Positions 35,746 to 48,864 are shown, counted from the first letter of the stretch. The stretch: 64,000 nt of DNA from Patiria miniata (GCF_015706575.1 NW_024037076.1:10326777-10390776), one strand, 5' to 3'. The notes: generated by a model not told the origin, from the letters alone. A program made the numbers and translations.

Positions 35746-36445
35746 ATGCAATAGGTCTGATTCGATAATAAACTCTGCAGTCTTTGCAACTGATAACTGA
35801 TAACTTCCTTATACATTGCGCATGGAGGCTTGGTATGAGAAACAAGAATGCAACAGGGATTTATTCGTTTGAAATCTTCATGCATTGATATTGTTTTAAA
35901 ACAATTCTTTTGTCGAAAAACCGGGACTTGTATTCTTGAACTTTGTTAGTAATTGGATTTACCAATTCAGACTAAAAATGACAATTTTATTTGCGTACTT
36001 CAGAATCTGTACCAGCAAAGATTATCTGAAAAGGTGCAAATCGCATGGAAGGTAGATCAATCAGATCGAAACAGATTGCCCAAAGCTGGAATATTCATCA
36101 AATCTGAGTGGTTCTAGTCCTTGTTCAGTCTTCATTTCTCTTTCATATTTTCTCCAAACGAATTTCCTTCCTTTCAGTAGAAGTTGTTTTTTCCCCACCA
36201 GACTGCGTGGCAGTCGGTCATTTGTCATAATACCCCGGGCCCGCTTTCAATTTGTACGACCTTGCCGGAGCACAAAAGGTAAATATTACCCCTAGTAGAA
36301 CCCTGCCTTTGAGAGTGAGATTTGCCCTCACGCAAATCATGATTGCCAAATATATAGGCTGTAGTTTGTTATGCCAACTGCGCATGTGCATAACAAATAC
36401 ATGTTATGGATGCTTCACTTTGTAATGGAAAGACTAATTTCTTTT

Positions 36446-36501
36446 TGTGACAGATGGAAAGTTCCATTCCACGAGGCGAATGGAATAGTCCATCTGTCAC
36501 C
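36446..36501 (+). repeat. Conserved nested hairpin, unit 3
   Basis: Same 56-bp hairpin as in copy 2, with T in place of G at the first position so that the outermost pair is lost. The rest of both arms is unchanged. Confidence 0.78.
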
Positions 36502-36550
36502 TCAAGAACGTTTTCATATCATTGCAATCAGACAATTTGGCATAGTTCGA

Positions 36551-39350
36551 CGTTTTTTGAATTGTTATGTACTTCTCATGCCACTACTTTTGCTTCAAAC
36601 CAGAAGTTCTTTCCTTTTTTTGGGGGGGGGGGAGGGATTAGTTATGGTCATGGAGTTTGGCATAGCGGTTAGCATCGTTTCGTTGCGCTGCCTTTGTTCC
36701 TCCAGACCGTCAAAAACTTCAAGATGTACGATAGACCTGTCCCTTTACCAGTCCCAGGAAACATTCGACACGGGCCGTATGCCACGCGGCTACCGTTGGG
36801 GGTGGTTCTATAAAAGTCTGGAGAGGCATTGTTGTTAACGTAAGGATCCAACTTCTAGGCAGTGTTGCCACTGTGTGTGTGGTCGGTCCATCCTACACTT
36901 AAGTTGGGATCATGCACTCGGACAAAAAAAAAAATTATATGAAAGATAGAAACCAGGACTTAAATAGAATCTTACATGAATCACTAAGATTTAATTAGAT
37001 TCTTAAAGATTGAGTTACAATTCCAAAAAAACAAGATTAAATAACGCTAAAAATACGTAGGTAATCATAATTATGGGGTAGCTTGTACGGGTCCCATTCG
37101 GGCCAATATATGGGCCCATTATGAACGGACCATACATTTACTAATTTCCCTAAGGTATATCATGTACATAACTGTCAGCCACTATAAAAATAGAGAGACT
37201 GGTGATAAAGATTCACGATCGGGCAAAAGTCAGGGGCGTCGCTAGACCATTTTGAATGGGGGGGGGGGGGTTGAGGGTGGAGGTGCCATCGTGAAATCTG
37301 CCGACGGACCGTCACGCAAAATAAGTGTAAGTGATCATTTCCGCCCAAGTGATATCCCTCTAACTCTATTTCTAATTCATCCACGATTATTTTGAATGGT
37401 TATTATAATTACCTTGAAAAGATTAACATTTTCAGTGGGATAAGTTGAACTTCAAAAGTAAATCATCAACATTTTGCCCAATCATATTGAAAAGTTTGGG
37501 ACTTTTCTTTCGTCACAAAATTGCGTGTCACGTGTGTGCATACTGTGCTAAGGCCCGTTCCCTGATCCAAGACTGGTCATGGGGTGTGGGTAGGGGTTGG
37601 GGGTATTTAAATCCTAAAGTTGAACTTTTTATAAGGGAGTCAGAAGCGCGAAGCCCTGAAGGCGTGGGGTCTTAAGGACCCCAGGAAATGTTTGGATTAG
37701 GTAGACGCTCTGTTGTGCTATCTGAGGCTTTTCCTGGCCACTTCCCCCTGACTTTTTGGATGAATGTGCTAGTGTTTAGGGTGTTGATGGAGGGTCATCA
37801 AAGTTGATATATTACATCACAAACATCCAATAAACTGTAGCTTGACTCTCTTTCGAGATTTGCCCTCTTTAGCTTGAAGCCTGATTTTGAGTCGCCACTA
37901 AGAATCAGCTGAGTGGCCTGCGAGGGTGTACGTCGTGTGTTTTGCACAGCTGTAGCTGTCAACAGCCGTCCGACCTCGCGTGGCAGCTAGTGCCGACATG
38001 ACAGAATGTACAATCTTTTGCCATGGGTTTAAGAACCGGATTTTAGCTTCGCGGAGCAGCGGTGTCTATTATTTACATTCTCCATTTTTCTTCTTCCCTC
38101 TTCCTTTCCCCTTCCTTCTCCATTCTTCATTTTTATATTGCCAAAAGCATCATGATTTTGCCGATAAGACTGACCAATAGAGATGTGACACCCCCCCCCG
38201 TAGCGACGCCGGTGTGTTAAGGCCCGTTTGTTTGTTCTTGCAAAACAATAGTTATTAAATGAAAACAAACCTTTATAGGCCTATCAATATACCATATGGT
38301 CTCCTGTAGTTGCGCAACCATTACGAACGATTATGTCCATAACTGTATGATAATTATTTCCTGTACCGTCCACTGATGAGTATTTGTGTCAGCTTCATTT
38401 TTAACTCGTGACTCGGACTCCGACTCGACTCAAATGACTCCGGACTTGGACTCGATACTTTATTTGCTATAAAAATATTCGGTATTCAATAAAGGCGTAC
38501 ATGTATTATCAGTGCGTTTTATAGGCTTGGCATCCGGGGTAAGCGATAGGCAAACTAAGGTGCTCATGACTTGACAGGACTTGAGTTATGTTCCGTAGTC
38601 ATCAAACGAAACCCTAGACCGACAACTAGTAACAAAAGAATGTTTTTCTTCGCCCAGTTGTTCGTCGTTTTATACAGATATTATAATAAAGGGCGTGTCT
38701 TTTTTGTGTATATATTTGTTTTCCTTTTTATTTACTGTTCGACGTCTTTTTGTAGATTACTGCTGGATTTACTGATTTCAACTCATGTTTAATGCACGTT
38801 TATGAATGGTGTAGCGTAGCATTGACGAAATGTAAGGACCACTGACAATGAACGAACGTTATACTTTAACAGAGTTCTACTGATAAACAAAATGCAAACA
38901 AAACCTCGTTTTACAATAGAAAGTCCCGTCTAAGATGCGAAGTAGACTTCTTCTAGCCAAGGTACTCTTCCTTAATACTTTCAGAAACTTGGCGCTCGGT
39001 ATTTTTTTTATGCAGACAAAAACGCTTTGACCTTATCAATCTTTAAACAACAAGCCAACCAAACAAAAGGAGATCATGATTTGAAATAATTAGCGCGTGT
39101 CATGACTGGTGAGATCGCAAACACTAAGCGGAGGAACACCCAACATTAGATTTGGTAAAACATGAGTTTAAATTTAACAAATAAATTGACTGGAACGGGA
39201 ATTGAACCTGACACCTCAAGGACACCGTGGTGATCGCTCACAGAGCATGCGGCTTGAAACAAGATGAATCGAATGAAAATGTACAAATATATAATAAAAT
39301 GCCAGTTTGGAAGGCCTTTTTACAAAATGAAAATGCCAGTAATAGCAGGA
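36551..39350. other. Mostly unique non-coding stretch between repeat units
   Basis: Positions 36640-36860 repeat 26670-26950. A 13-bp G run lies at about 37258-37270 and a C run at 38191-38199, each beside GGCGTCGC or its complement. A degenerate GACTCGGACTCCGACTCGACT stretch is near 38410-38450. A tRNA-like SINE remnant with GGAATTGAACC is at 39190-39240. The open frames here are short and match no family. Confidence 0.5.
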
Positions 39351-42260
39351 TTCATAAACGGAATCCATTGTTGGTGTTTACAGGCGAATATAGCACAAGA
39401 AATGCATTTTTAAACTACCTAAGAACACTGTGAACGGTACATCATTTTTTTCCCCAGACACCAACGTCAAGCTTGTGCATATCGGTTCCATTTATGCTTT
39501 CGAAAAAAAAAACAAGCTAAGAACTCTTATAAGCTACGGAGGATGGAAGACAACGTGCTCGACTATTTTCATTCTAAACTTGAAAAAAGGCGCGAATTAT
39601 ATGAACACTATTGTCCCAATTGTGTTTTTCTTTCAGAACCTGCGCCCTCTCGATTACCCGTATATACAGATTTCTATGCAACTGAACTATCCAGCGGGCC
39701 ATATTATGCCAGCGGTGTTCCCATCCTGTCAATACGGTGCTAGTCAGAAGCATTCAACCCGTATGAATAGTCAGGGATCACGACCAAAGTCACGGTCACA
39801 AGCGACATTATTTTGGTAATGCTGCTCTCCTGAGAAATAGCAAACGGAAATGAAACGATGTTTTTAACTTGAATTAATTAGGATAATTAAAAACAATTCG
39901 ATGACTTCTGTAGGTTTTTGTTCTTTACAAAACAAGTGTTGAATAAAAAAAAAGCATGATAAATCCCACCCAACGTTTCAAGCTTGTGCGAACGGCAGTG
40001 TGAGCGCGTGTATGTTTTTCCAAAGTTGGAGAAGGCGCGAAAGATATATACAACTAAGTTCCAAAAGTGTTGTTCTCTCAGAAACTAGGGTCCTGTAGGT
40101 TTTGAGTGAAAGTGTCAAATGTAACCCTGCGTCGTGTCGAAAGTTACAGTGGGCTTCACGTTAGTTTGGAAAGTATAACTCCCCCCCCCGCAAAAAAAGG
40201 ACATTGTTGGGAGAAACCACATGAAACGGGTGGCAGCAGCGAGTCGAGGACCGCGACAATAACCATTCCATGAAGCGACTGTGACGCGGGGCGAGTTTTA
40301 CGGGTGGGTGTAAGGGTGTTGGGGATGTTAGCTTCATTACTGTCTCGTTACAATACATTTCATACAGTATCTGTATAACACTTTAAACTTAAAAATAGAT
40401 GTCGGAAAAAAACACTCTTTAATTTGACATGAACAGGTTGAGTCAAGAAGAAAGTGACCTGGATTTATGACGTTTTCCTCTTGAAAAGCAATCAAATTTG
40501 ACACACCACATGAAGTTTGTCTTAAAAGAGCATGTTCGTCCACTCATCTGAGAAAAAAAATTATATTGATCCAAGCTATCAGAAATTATGCATGCATCAC
40601 CAAAAGACTCTTCATAGCTGTCCATGGAACGTCATTGGAAGCTTTTGAGCTGAGTTTTAATTACAGATTACACGAGGCCATTCATATTCAAATGATATTT
40701 TAATCATTTGAGTCAAGACTGAAACATTATTTTTCCGTCAGATTTTGTGTTTTGAATATGAGGAACAAGTCAACTTTTTTTTTCCTGAAATATTGATGGC
40801 ATTTTTGTCTGTTTTCCTTTGCATGTTTGTGTTTATTCGTGTTTATTCGCGTTTATTCACGAAAACGTTCATGCTTCATTGTAATAGGTATTCATAAGTT
40901 CGTTGAACGGTAAAGAATCGATGGTGTACCGCTGAATTTTGTAATGTCGCCATCAAACCAGATATAACTTGGGAATAGAGTGTCCAAATTACGTGAATTT
41001 TTCATAGAATACTAGTAAATTGAGCGAGCGCCGCATTTGCCAAAAAAAAATAATAAAATAAAAACATTCTAATTCGGTCACTTTCGTTTAAATTCAGATT
41101 CATTCAGCCCAAAAATAAATGTCAGGTCTGGGAACCAGACTAGGTCGGGCGGACTGGAAACCATCTGACCAATGGGATTCTACTCAATTCAGAGGGCAAT
41201 GGGCACTATTACGCAATGGGGGTTACTATTATTCATTGCCGCTTTGATTGATGCTGACTTGATTTTGCGGACAAGATAATCTACAGGGGCAGGGGAGGCT
41301 GTGAAAAAGGTTGTCTTACTTTTACCCCGCCCCCCCCCCCCCGAAAAAAAACAACCGTTTATTGGCAATTTGTTTATTAGACTTTTTTACGTGATTCAAA
41401 TAGCAGACAAGGAGTTATGCAACTAGTAGCCAAGAACTGAATCAAGTGTCATGGGCGAGTGGGCGGGATCATAACCGCTTACTTTTCATCGACGGGTCTG
41501 CAAGGTATAAACAGTGTTCGTTATTTTATGAACATTTTCTAGATTCAGAAAGACTTCCTTTTTTATTCTTGATAATCAAGAAATAAAGGTCAATAACTGG
41601 AAATAGACTTTTGTAGCGCTGTTGCACACAGATTATACAATTACCCGATATGTTCCTACCAGAAAAAGGACCCCTAGTGGACCTACTCGGAGCCAACAGG
41701 ATATTATTCTGATTGGTCTTTCAAAGGCCACTCATCATCGCACTCGATGTTTTGACACAGAGCAAATGCAGTGTGAGTAAAATAAAGGAAACCCGAATGG
41801 CGCCCCCATTTTTATAAAGAAATTCTGCGTGTAGCATGTACAACGTCCTACGCATGGCGTAAGTTACGCACTGTTTCGTGACATCGTCTGCTGGAAATAT
41901 TTACGCCCACGCGCAGCCTATTAAGCTGTCGGTGACTTCAGACCATTCATTGCCAACACTCTTTACTTCCTCATGAACGCGTCCATGGGCAATGAGTGTC
42001 TTTCTCAGTTAACAAATTAAAACAACCCATTCTTCAATGACACACCTGCTGTGTAGAACAGAACAGTTAGCTTAAAGTCGACACCACGTGACCACAACAT
42101 TCACATTTGTCGACAAGTGTGGAATGAATTGAAGTCCACATCTTCAACTCACGTATTTTCTTTCAAAGTGTTTCTTTTTATTCTAAATAAATCTTTGGAC
42201 AACCAAAAAGTCATTGTAAAGTTTTGAACACTTTAAACGACGCCTATGATGTACCCTATT

Positions 42261-42649
42261 CTTTTTTACGTCATCTTTAATGAGAGTGAACTCCGATCAG
42301 TGCAAGGCACTGCTTTCCATGGAGGCCCTTTAAGTTAATGAGAACTATGAGACTCATTATGTAGCACCTTTATAAGGATTTACAGGGTGCTGCGGCGCAT
42401 TTTGCAGCCACTGCCAGAAACAACGGGGCAAAACCCTTCTCTTAGCGATAAGTGTAACTTGGTTCTTTAACGTGCATTACACAACACAAGGGACCTACGT
42501 CTTTGCATCCCATCCGAAGGACGAATAAATAATGGTCAAGTTCCTTGCTGAAGAGCACAAGCACCATGTTCCCACGGTTAGGATTCGAACCCGTGTACCA
42601 CGGCACACGAGTCGAACACCGTAACCATTGGACCACGGCACCCTATCCC
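42261..42649 (-). mobile_element. tRNA-derived SINE-like element (copy 4)
   Basis: The simplest form of this insertion, with a single undivided head, an intact B box on the minus strand near 42570-42585 and a T run at 42262-42267. CCCTAT occurs at both edges (42254-42259 and 42641-42646) and may be a short target duplication. Confidence 0.65.
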
Positions 42650-43374
42650 ATGCAATAGGTCTGATTCGATAATAAACTCGGCAGCCTTTGCTGCATAACT
42701 GATAACTTCCTTATACCTTGCGCATTGAGGCTCGGTATGAGAAACAAAAATCCAACATTGGTCGATTCATTTGTTTCGAATTAATATCTTTTGCAGAAGA
42801 ACCCGGACTTGTACTCTTGAACTTTGTTGATAATTAGATCTACCAATTCAGACTAAAAATAACAATTTTATTTGCGTAATAAAGAATCTGTACCAGCAAC
42901 GGTTATCTGGAAAGTTGCAAATCGTATGGAATAGTAGATCAATCAGATCGAAACAGATTGCCAAAAACTGGAATTTTCATCAAATCTGAGTGGTTCTAGT
43001 CTTTGTTCAGTCTTCATTTCTCTTTCATATTTTCTTCAAACCAGTTTCCTTCCTTTCAATAAACGTTTTTTTTTTATCCTCACCAGACTGCGGGACAGTC
43101 GGTCATTTGGCATAATACCCCGGGGCCCGTTGTGATGTTTTCAGTGCTTTCAATTTGTACAACCTTGCCGGAGCACAAAAGGTAAATATTACCCCTAAGG
43201 GACCTTAGCTCGCCCCCGATATAGTAAAACCCTGCCTTTGAGATTGAGATGTTTCCTCACGCAAATCATGATTGCAAAATATATAGGCTGAATTTCGTTA
43301 TGTTAACTGCGCATGTGCATAACAAATACATGTAATGGATGCTTCACTTTGTAATGGAAAGAATAATTTCTTTT

Positions 43375-43430
43375 GGTGACATATGGAACGTTCCATTCCA
43401 CGAGGCGAATGGAACAGTCCATCTGTCACC
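43375..43430 (+). repeat. Conserved nested hairpin, unit 4
   Basis: 56 bp, starting GGTGACATATGGAACG and ending CAGTCCATCTGTCACC around CGAGGCG. The inner arms TTCCATTC and GAATGGAA pair. Confidence 0.78.
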
Positions 43431-43498
43431 TCACTTATTCTTACCATTGCACAATATGGCATAGTTATGGTGGCTTTAAAGGGACATCGCACATATAT

Positions 43499-43690
43499 AT
43501 TGACGCCAATATTCACGACATTGCCTCCATGTCGCAAATATTTGCGCCAATATTGACGCCAATATTCAAGACATGGACCCAAGTCGCAAATATTTGTGCC
43601 AATATTGACGCCAATATTCACGACATTGACTAAAGTCGCAAATATTGACGCCAATATTCATGACATGGTCTCAAAGTCGCAAATTAGGGT
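43499..43690 (+). repeat. 52-bp minisatellite
   Basis: GTCGCAAATAT recurs at 43531, 43583 and 43635 (52-bp period), and a last copy of GTCGCAAAT is at 43677 (42 bp on, with a 10-bp deletion). Each unit contains GACGCCAATATTCA and GACAT. The array starts directly after the last 4-kb unit. Confidence 0.88.
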
Positions 43691-44890
43691 TCTCAGTATC
43701 TGTACGGCAGTATTTATTCAAATAACCGTGAAAAAAAAGGGATGCCAAAAACAAATCTGCCTCTTTTGTAAGTAAATAGTAACTATTGAGTACCTTCAAC
43801 TGGAGCTTTGACAAATAAATCAGTAGTCCTGAAATTACTTTTAGTCAGGTGTTCGATTGTTTCTCATTATTTTAACATTTTAGCAAAAGGCATATTGCAG
43901 TAATGCATTTCAATTGAAACACCAGCGTCCGTGAACATGTTGATGACTGAGAAAGGACAATTTATATCAGAATTTAACGTATCTGTACGGCAGCATTCAA
44001 TCAAACAGAAGTGAATAAGCTTCATGCCAAAAACAAAACCCTTTCGTGTAAGTAAATAAACAATGGTGTATTAAGGGGAATGTTTTGGCGGTGGTAACCA
44101 AAACATGGTTCGATTGTGCGTCATTGGTTTTATTTTATAGCATTGAAGCAAAATGGATAGTGGTTCTTTACAGTAGATTCCTCTCTTTTGGTATTTAGTG
44201 GTCAAATAATGCGACTGGTATGTTACAAACAAACCCGTTTTCAACGTTTTAACGTGCAGAAGACGCACTAAGTATTTTTCCTTTGGATAAAGGTGTGGGC
44301 TATGACGTAAACGAACTATAACAGCGTAAAGCTGTGTCAACGCACACAAAGACACACACGCGATGGTTCGTGGTGTAAATCAAGGATTTTCTTTTGTTCC
44401 TCTTCCCTTTTTCTTTTACTTTTTGGCAAAAGCTCTCAACAGTTTTGTATACGTCTTCTAATCGAGGTCGTCCTCGATTTGGTTCCTGTCCTCGATTCAC
44501 TAATTATGTTGCACGTGTGGGTCCTCGATTTACACCATAAACAAACGCTACGCTGTACTCCAAGAGTGAAGACAACTACAGGGATCTCAGCTACATTTCG
44601 ACGGACTGTCAATGTTGTTATTTTCGTGTATTTTATTATTCGACTCTGTGGACACAGGCTAGGTGGCGTTTGCCCGTCACATTGGACGGTTCCACTTGCC
44701 TTGGCATTTGCGAGCAACTCTTTTGTTCAAATTTAATAAGCCTCGCTCCCTCGGCAGGAGCAGGCGACCTTTTATTTGCCTATCAAGCCTCGGTAGTAGG
44801 CGAAAATTTTCTTTCAATATCGGCAGTCGCCTGCTACCAACAGGACACTTACATGTATATGCCAAACGGCATTGGCATTTTATCATAGAA
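43691..44890. other. Non-coding stretch
   Basis: ATCTGTACGGCAG recurs at about 43698 and 43982 within a diverged tandem duplication with a period of about 285 bp. ATCGAGG and CCTCGAT form a small hairpin at 44461-44478. No gene is supported. Confidence 0.5.
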
Positions 44891-44904
44891 ACATTAAATC
44901 TTAC

Positions 44905-45159
44905 CTCCTACATCAAATGTGAAGTATGCCGATGCCGTGCAAGTACAGTCATTGGTCACAGTGCAGGTTACATTATGAGACCCTGCTGGAAAGTCTCCTC
45001 CTGTGATTGTCACATTGGTTCCCCCTGCATCATCCGTACACGTTATTGCTTGACCATCTGAGTTGGTTGCATTCACTTTATCCCATGTCACTGGAATTGA
45101 TGCTTGGCTAGGTGCAATGTACTGATGATCAACAGTTGGCACGGTCAATACAGGTTTTG
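44905..45159 (-). CDS. HYR domain exon, copy 20 (diverged, isolated)
   Basis: A 255-bp phase 1-1 exon with GCTTCACAG acceptor and GTAAGA donor. It reads K-P-V-L-T-V-P at the start and keeps I-T-C-T-D-D-A-G-G, N-V-T-C and F-T-F-D-V. T-W-D-K replaces S-W-D-Q, and the first cysteine position has Y (H-Q-Y-I-A). It also has an extra cysteine pair C-T-C. It is close to the array exons but clearly older, and probably an upstream exon of the same gene. Confidence 0.87.
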
Positions 45160-45992
45160 CTGTGAAGCAAAATAAACCATCTTCAATAACAAATTGATAA
45201 TGTAACTTATTGACTACTGATAGACATTCCACTTAATATATATTTTATGATGTAAAACCATCATGTATATTGATTCGTACGATCTTTTTTTGTATATGCA
45301 ATTGAAAGGGTTCTCTCAAATGATAATGAGTGGCATTGTAGGGAGTGATTAAATAACTTTTGGGTGGTTGTTGGCATATACTGCCAATTCTAAATCAGTT
45401 AATCTTGATAGGGAGACATGTAATCACTGCCATGCTGGTAATTGTGTTATCAATCTGAAACTTGAGGTTGACTCTAATGACAATAATATAATTCACTAGT
45501 TTAGGATGACGTCTATGATACTGCAATTTCATAAGTCTAAATCTTTTTTTTTTTAAATGTCCAGCCTTTAGCATTATTATTTAAATAACCTCTTACTTCA
45601 CGGTGCTTTGCAAATAAATAACCTCATGTGTACTACACTGCACATGAATTTTCCAGTATACCGGTCCTGCATTAAAAAAAACTTCTGATTTGTGTGCATG
45701 TGTAGGCTTGGACTTCAATCCTGGTGTCTATGAACTTGCAACCTTTCGGTCTGGCAGGAAAGCTCGCGGTAATCAAAAGATGATTTGATTCATATCTTGC
45801 ATAGTAAGTAAAAACATGTTGTCTTTATTTTACCTATTTACTTTAGCACGATAGAGCGAATCAACTGTCAAATGATATGATTTAGGATGTGCCCCTCAAT
45901 CCGATAAAACGCCATAACGTAGATCTCAACAGTCAACAACTGTTAAATAGTGTAACGAAAGTTCGGTCACACAAATCAAACGATAACTTTAC
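45160..45992 (-). other. Intron between HYR exons 21 and 20
   Basis: 833 bp, nearly the unit length of the array, but unrelated in sequence apart from the splice sites. No coding sequence or mobile element is evident. Confidence 0.6.
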
Positions 45993-46253
45993 CTGCAATA
46001 TAGAAAGTGAAGGCTTCTTCTAGTGAACATCCACATGGTAGATTAATAACGCAGGTAACTGTGTGACAATCGACTCCAAATGAACCTCCAGTCACAGACA
46101 CTGTGGTTCCTCCCACAGAGTCTGTACAAGTGATGTTTTCAGCAGAAATGTCTGTGGCGGTGACTTCGGCCCATGTCACATTAACTGAAGCTTGAGTTTC
46201 ATCAATGCATTGACCTTCAACAGTTGGAACAGTAACATTTGGTGGTTCTCCAT
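45993..46253 (-). CDS. HYR domain exon, copy 21 (most diverged)
   Basis: A 261-bp exon (87 codons) between a TTTTTTGCAG acceptor and a GTAAAG donor, again phase 1-1. It encodes an HYR domain recognisable by V-T-V-P-T-V, T-W-A-E-V, I-T-C-T-D, G-G-T-T-V-S-V-T-G-G-S-F and H-T-V-T-C. Only scattered identity remains to the array exons. It shows that the tandem family derives from a multi-HYR gene. Confidence 0.85.
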
Positions 46254-48699
46254 CTGCAAAAAAACCCCCAAATAATATGTGTCTTTATATTCATCAAGAC
46301 AACGCATTTATTCTTTTCAATTACTCAATTTAAAACACCACATGCGCAATATCCCTTAGTATCCTGGAAATGGTGTGTTTGTAAAAAAATACCAGTCTGG
46401 GTTGAAGTTGAAATTTCAAGAGTTAATCACATGTGGCTGTCATTCGAACTCTGCTATCTTAACACTACATGACATAATTGTATTCAATCCCACATACTTT
46501 TCCAAAGCACAGATTCACCTAAGCAAAAAAAAAAAAAAAAAAAAACATTTTAAGTAAAATGGGCCGTATTGATAAACACTAGAAGATGTTATCACATCAG
46601 AAAGCCTGTCTACGACGCTAGGGACGCCATGGCCGATAAACGACCGGCTGCAATGATGATAACAAGCAAACAGCCTAAGCATTTAATGGGTGAAACCATT
46701 TAGGAAAAGAAAATTTTCGTCTCCATATGAATACAAGTTTATTTTACTGTTCAGCATTCACTAGGCTTTCACTCAGTATATGTGGTAGCAGATTCTTTTT
46801 AATGTTGGCCGATTGCACGGACGAATAGTTGTCAACAATAAGGTATCTTTAGTGTGTACAAGCCTGCACATGCAGGGTTTGCACATCGTCCAAATCATCA
46901 AGGTAATGTGTACAGCACAATAGTTAATTTGGGCCTCAAATCTAGCTTAAATACGAAAGCCCGTTAGTGCTTTTTTCTTTTTTTTTTACACGTTTACGAA
47001 ACGAAGGTTTGGTACGCGGGCACTGCCGTACTTCATGTCCATAATGTACAAGAGCGATTTCAGGCCATAGCGAAGTGCCGTTTCTTGGTCCATGGTTTCA
47101 TAACAGCCGCGCCGCGCAGTCAATTTTCAGTAACTTTTGGAAATGTTTTTTGGGTTGTTTTGTTTTGTTTTTTGTTTTTTAATGGTTTTTTTTTTTTTTT
47201 TTTTTGGGGGGGGATTTTTTTTTTGAATTTTTTTTTTAACCTACCTGCCGTCAGCGGCGCCCTTCCCATAGACACCAGTGCTAAATGGCCATACTTCAAT
47301 TTTTTTTAAAAAAGTGCCACAATTTCCTGTAAAGGAAGTCTCAATTGCCTAAAAAAACAGACACGTGCAGCTGGCAAATTGATACCAAATCCATTATACA
47401 ACTATCTCGGATATAGAAGAAATATAACTGTTTGAACAAATGTATTATCTAATAAACCTAACAATTGTTTCATTTCGTTCAGTCCCCGAATGAAGTTGAA
47501 TAAACATTTGTCCTCAATTATTATTTCATCGCTTTACACAGGAACACTTGCAAGATTGGTAATACAATGCGAAATTATCGGCTATTTCCTAGGAATAAAA
47601 TTAATAATAAAACAAATCTATAATTCTTGCATAGATGTGATTTGAAATAAAGTCCATGGTATCACTTCTATTTACGAACAGAGTTCATTTAGTATTAGGC
47701 GAACAAAATTCATAAATGAAGCATTTTCTGCGCATAAGGATTTCCTTTGTCTTTTTAAAGTTAGCCACCAACCCAACTTTGAAAAAAAAATGGCCAGTAA
47801 ATACCTGAAATCTGTAGCATTTATTCCAATTTATTTGTACAAAATAAACTAAACGCTTTTAGTCTAGCAAAAGCTAAAAAAAAAAATAAACTAAACGCTT
47901 ATAGTCTAGCCAAAGCTAGAGTTTAGAAATTGCTTTTTCCGTAAAATAGCTTTCGCTTCATTGTTATTTATACGGATGGGAGTTATGCTTAATTGAAAAT
48001 TGGCAGTAAAAGCAAAGACTTGTTTTTTATTCATACGGCCTACGTCTTTCAAGAGCATTTCATTTCTTTTAAACTTGACATGTTGTTTGCCACAGGACAA
48101 ACACATTGCTGTTCCTGATTTCTTTTGAGACTACTGATGGCTAAATTAGAAGAGAAAATAAATGTGAACGATTCAGAGTTGTTGTTTTAAAACTCAAACA
48201 CAATTCGCATTATATCATGGGTGACTGAATCCTGTATGACATAATTGTGTTTGCTGTTCCAGCTGGTAATAAACAAGCTATATGATCGGAAACATATCGG
48301 AAGCTACGGGCCAACGAAATCGTGTTCATGCATGAGCCACGTGATTGTGCCACTTAATATCTGAAGGAGTAGCGTTTATAGTTCAAAAACAAAACGAAAC
48401 AAAACAAACCAAAATCAGGTGTTTGACCCCAGAGACGGAATGCTGACCTTTGACCCCAGTTTGGTCATGTGACATGTAGGGGCTCGGCTACTGTTATTTT
48501 GACAAAGTTTCGTTGAATTCGGTAGGAGCAATGTACAATGTCAACGGTTTTTTTTTTACTAACTAACGGACTAAAGGAGAGACATGTTGATTTCTTGAGC
48601 TGCTATCCCGCAGCAAAAAAAGTACAATTGCTGAAATAAAAAAGGCTCTGCACCGGTCAGAGTAACATTTTTTCCAAGCTAGAGTTGTTAAACTCTAGT
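46254..48699. other. Non-coding stretch, low-complexity runs
   Basis: An A run at 46528-46548 and T/G runs at about 47187-47240 are the main features. ACTAAACGCTT repeats at 47848 and 47890 (42-bp period). It may be intron if HYR copy 21 joins exons further right. No exon is recognised. Confidence 0.5.
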
Positions 48700-48704
48700 G
48701 TTTA
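48700..48704. other. Target-site duplication GTTTA (left)
   Basis: GTTTA immediately precedes the 5' LTR and recurs at 52821-52825 right after the 3' LTR, as expected for Ty3/gypsy integration. Confidence 0.93.
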
Positions 48705-48859
48705 TGTTGTGTTCACAGTCTATTTGCATAGCGCCCTCTGGAGTAGAAAAGTGTGGGCTGCGCCATGTTGGAATTGTACGAATAAAGTGTTACCTCGAAT
48801 CTGAATTGCTCTCTTTCAGTACTGGATTTATAACCCATTTACACACCCTGGATATAACA
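48705..48859 (+). repeat. 5' LTR (155 bp)
   Basis: It begins TGTTGTG and ends ACA. It differs from the 3' LTR at three positions, which implies a fairly recent insertion. An AATAAA signal lies at 48781-48786. At 155 bp it is unusually short for an LTR. Confidence 0.95.
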
Positions 48860-48864
48860 TTATT

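Larger units (their letters stand above)
32530..36550 (+). repeat. 4-kb repeat unit, copy 3
   Basis: It lies head-to-tail after copy 2, with the same landmarks: ACCAACGTCAAGCTTGTGC near 32567, GTTTATTCGCG near 33947, a SINE-like insertion at about 35333-35745 and the hairpin at 36446. Sequence 32.57-33.5 kb is almost identical to 39.46-40.4 kb. No gene is recognised. Confidence 0.85.
39350..43450 (+). repeat. 4-kb repeat unit, copy 4
   Basis: All landmarks of copies 2 and 3 are present in the same order. The start resembles copy 2 (27.83 kb), while 39.46-40.5 kb is closest to copy 3. It includes the SINE-like insertion at 42261-42649 and the hairpin at 43375-43430. A C run interrupts at about 41327-41342. 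Confidence 0.85.

Noticed and set aside
37231..38212. Second hAT-like element between CAGGGGCGTCGC and GCGACGCC
   Set aside because: Inverted ends with G/C runs are visible, but the right end departs from the expected CCCCTG and no 8-bp target duplication is found.
44461..44478. Terminator-like hairpin ATCGAGG/CCTCGAT
   Set aside because: It is a short isolated palindrome with no T run and no adjacent gene; chance is sufficient.
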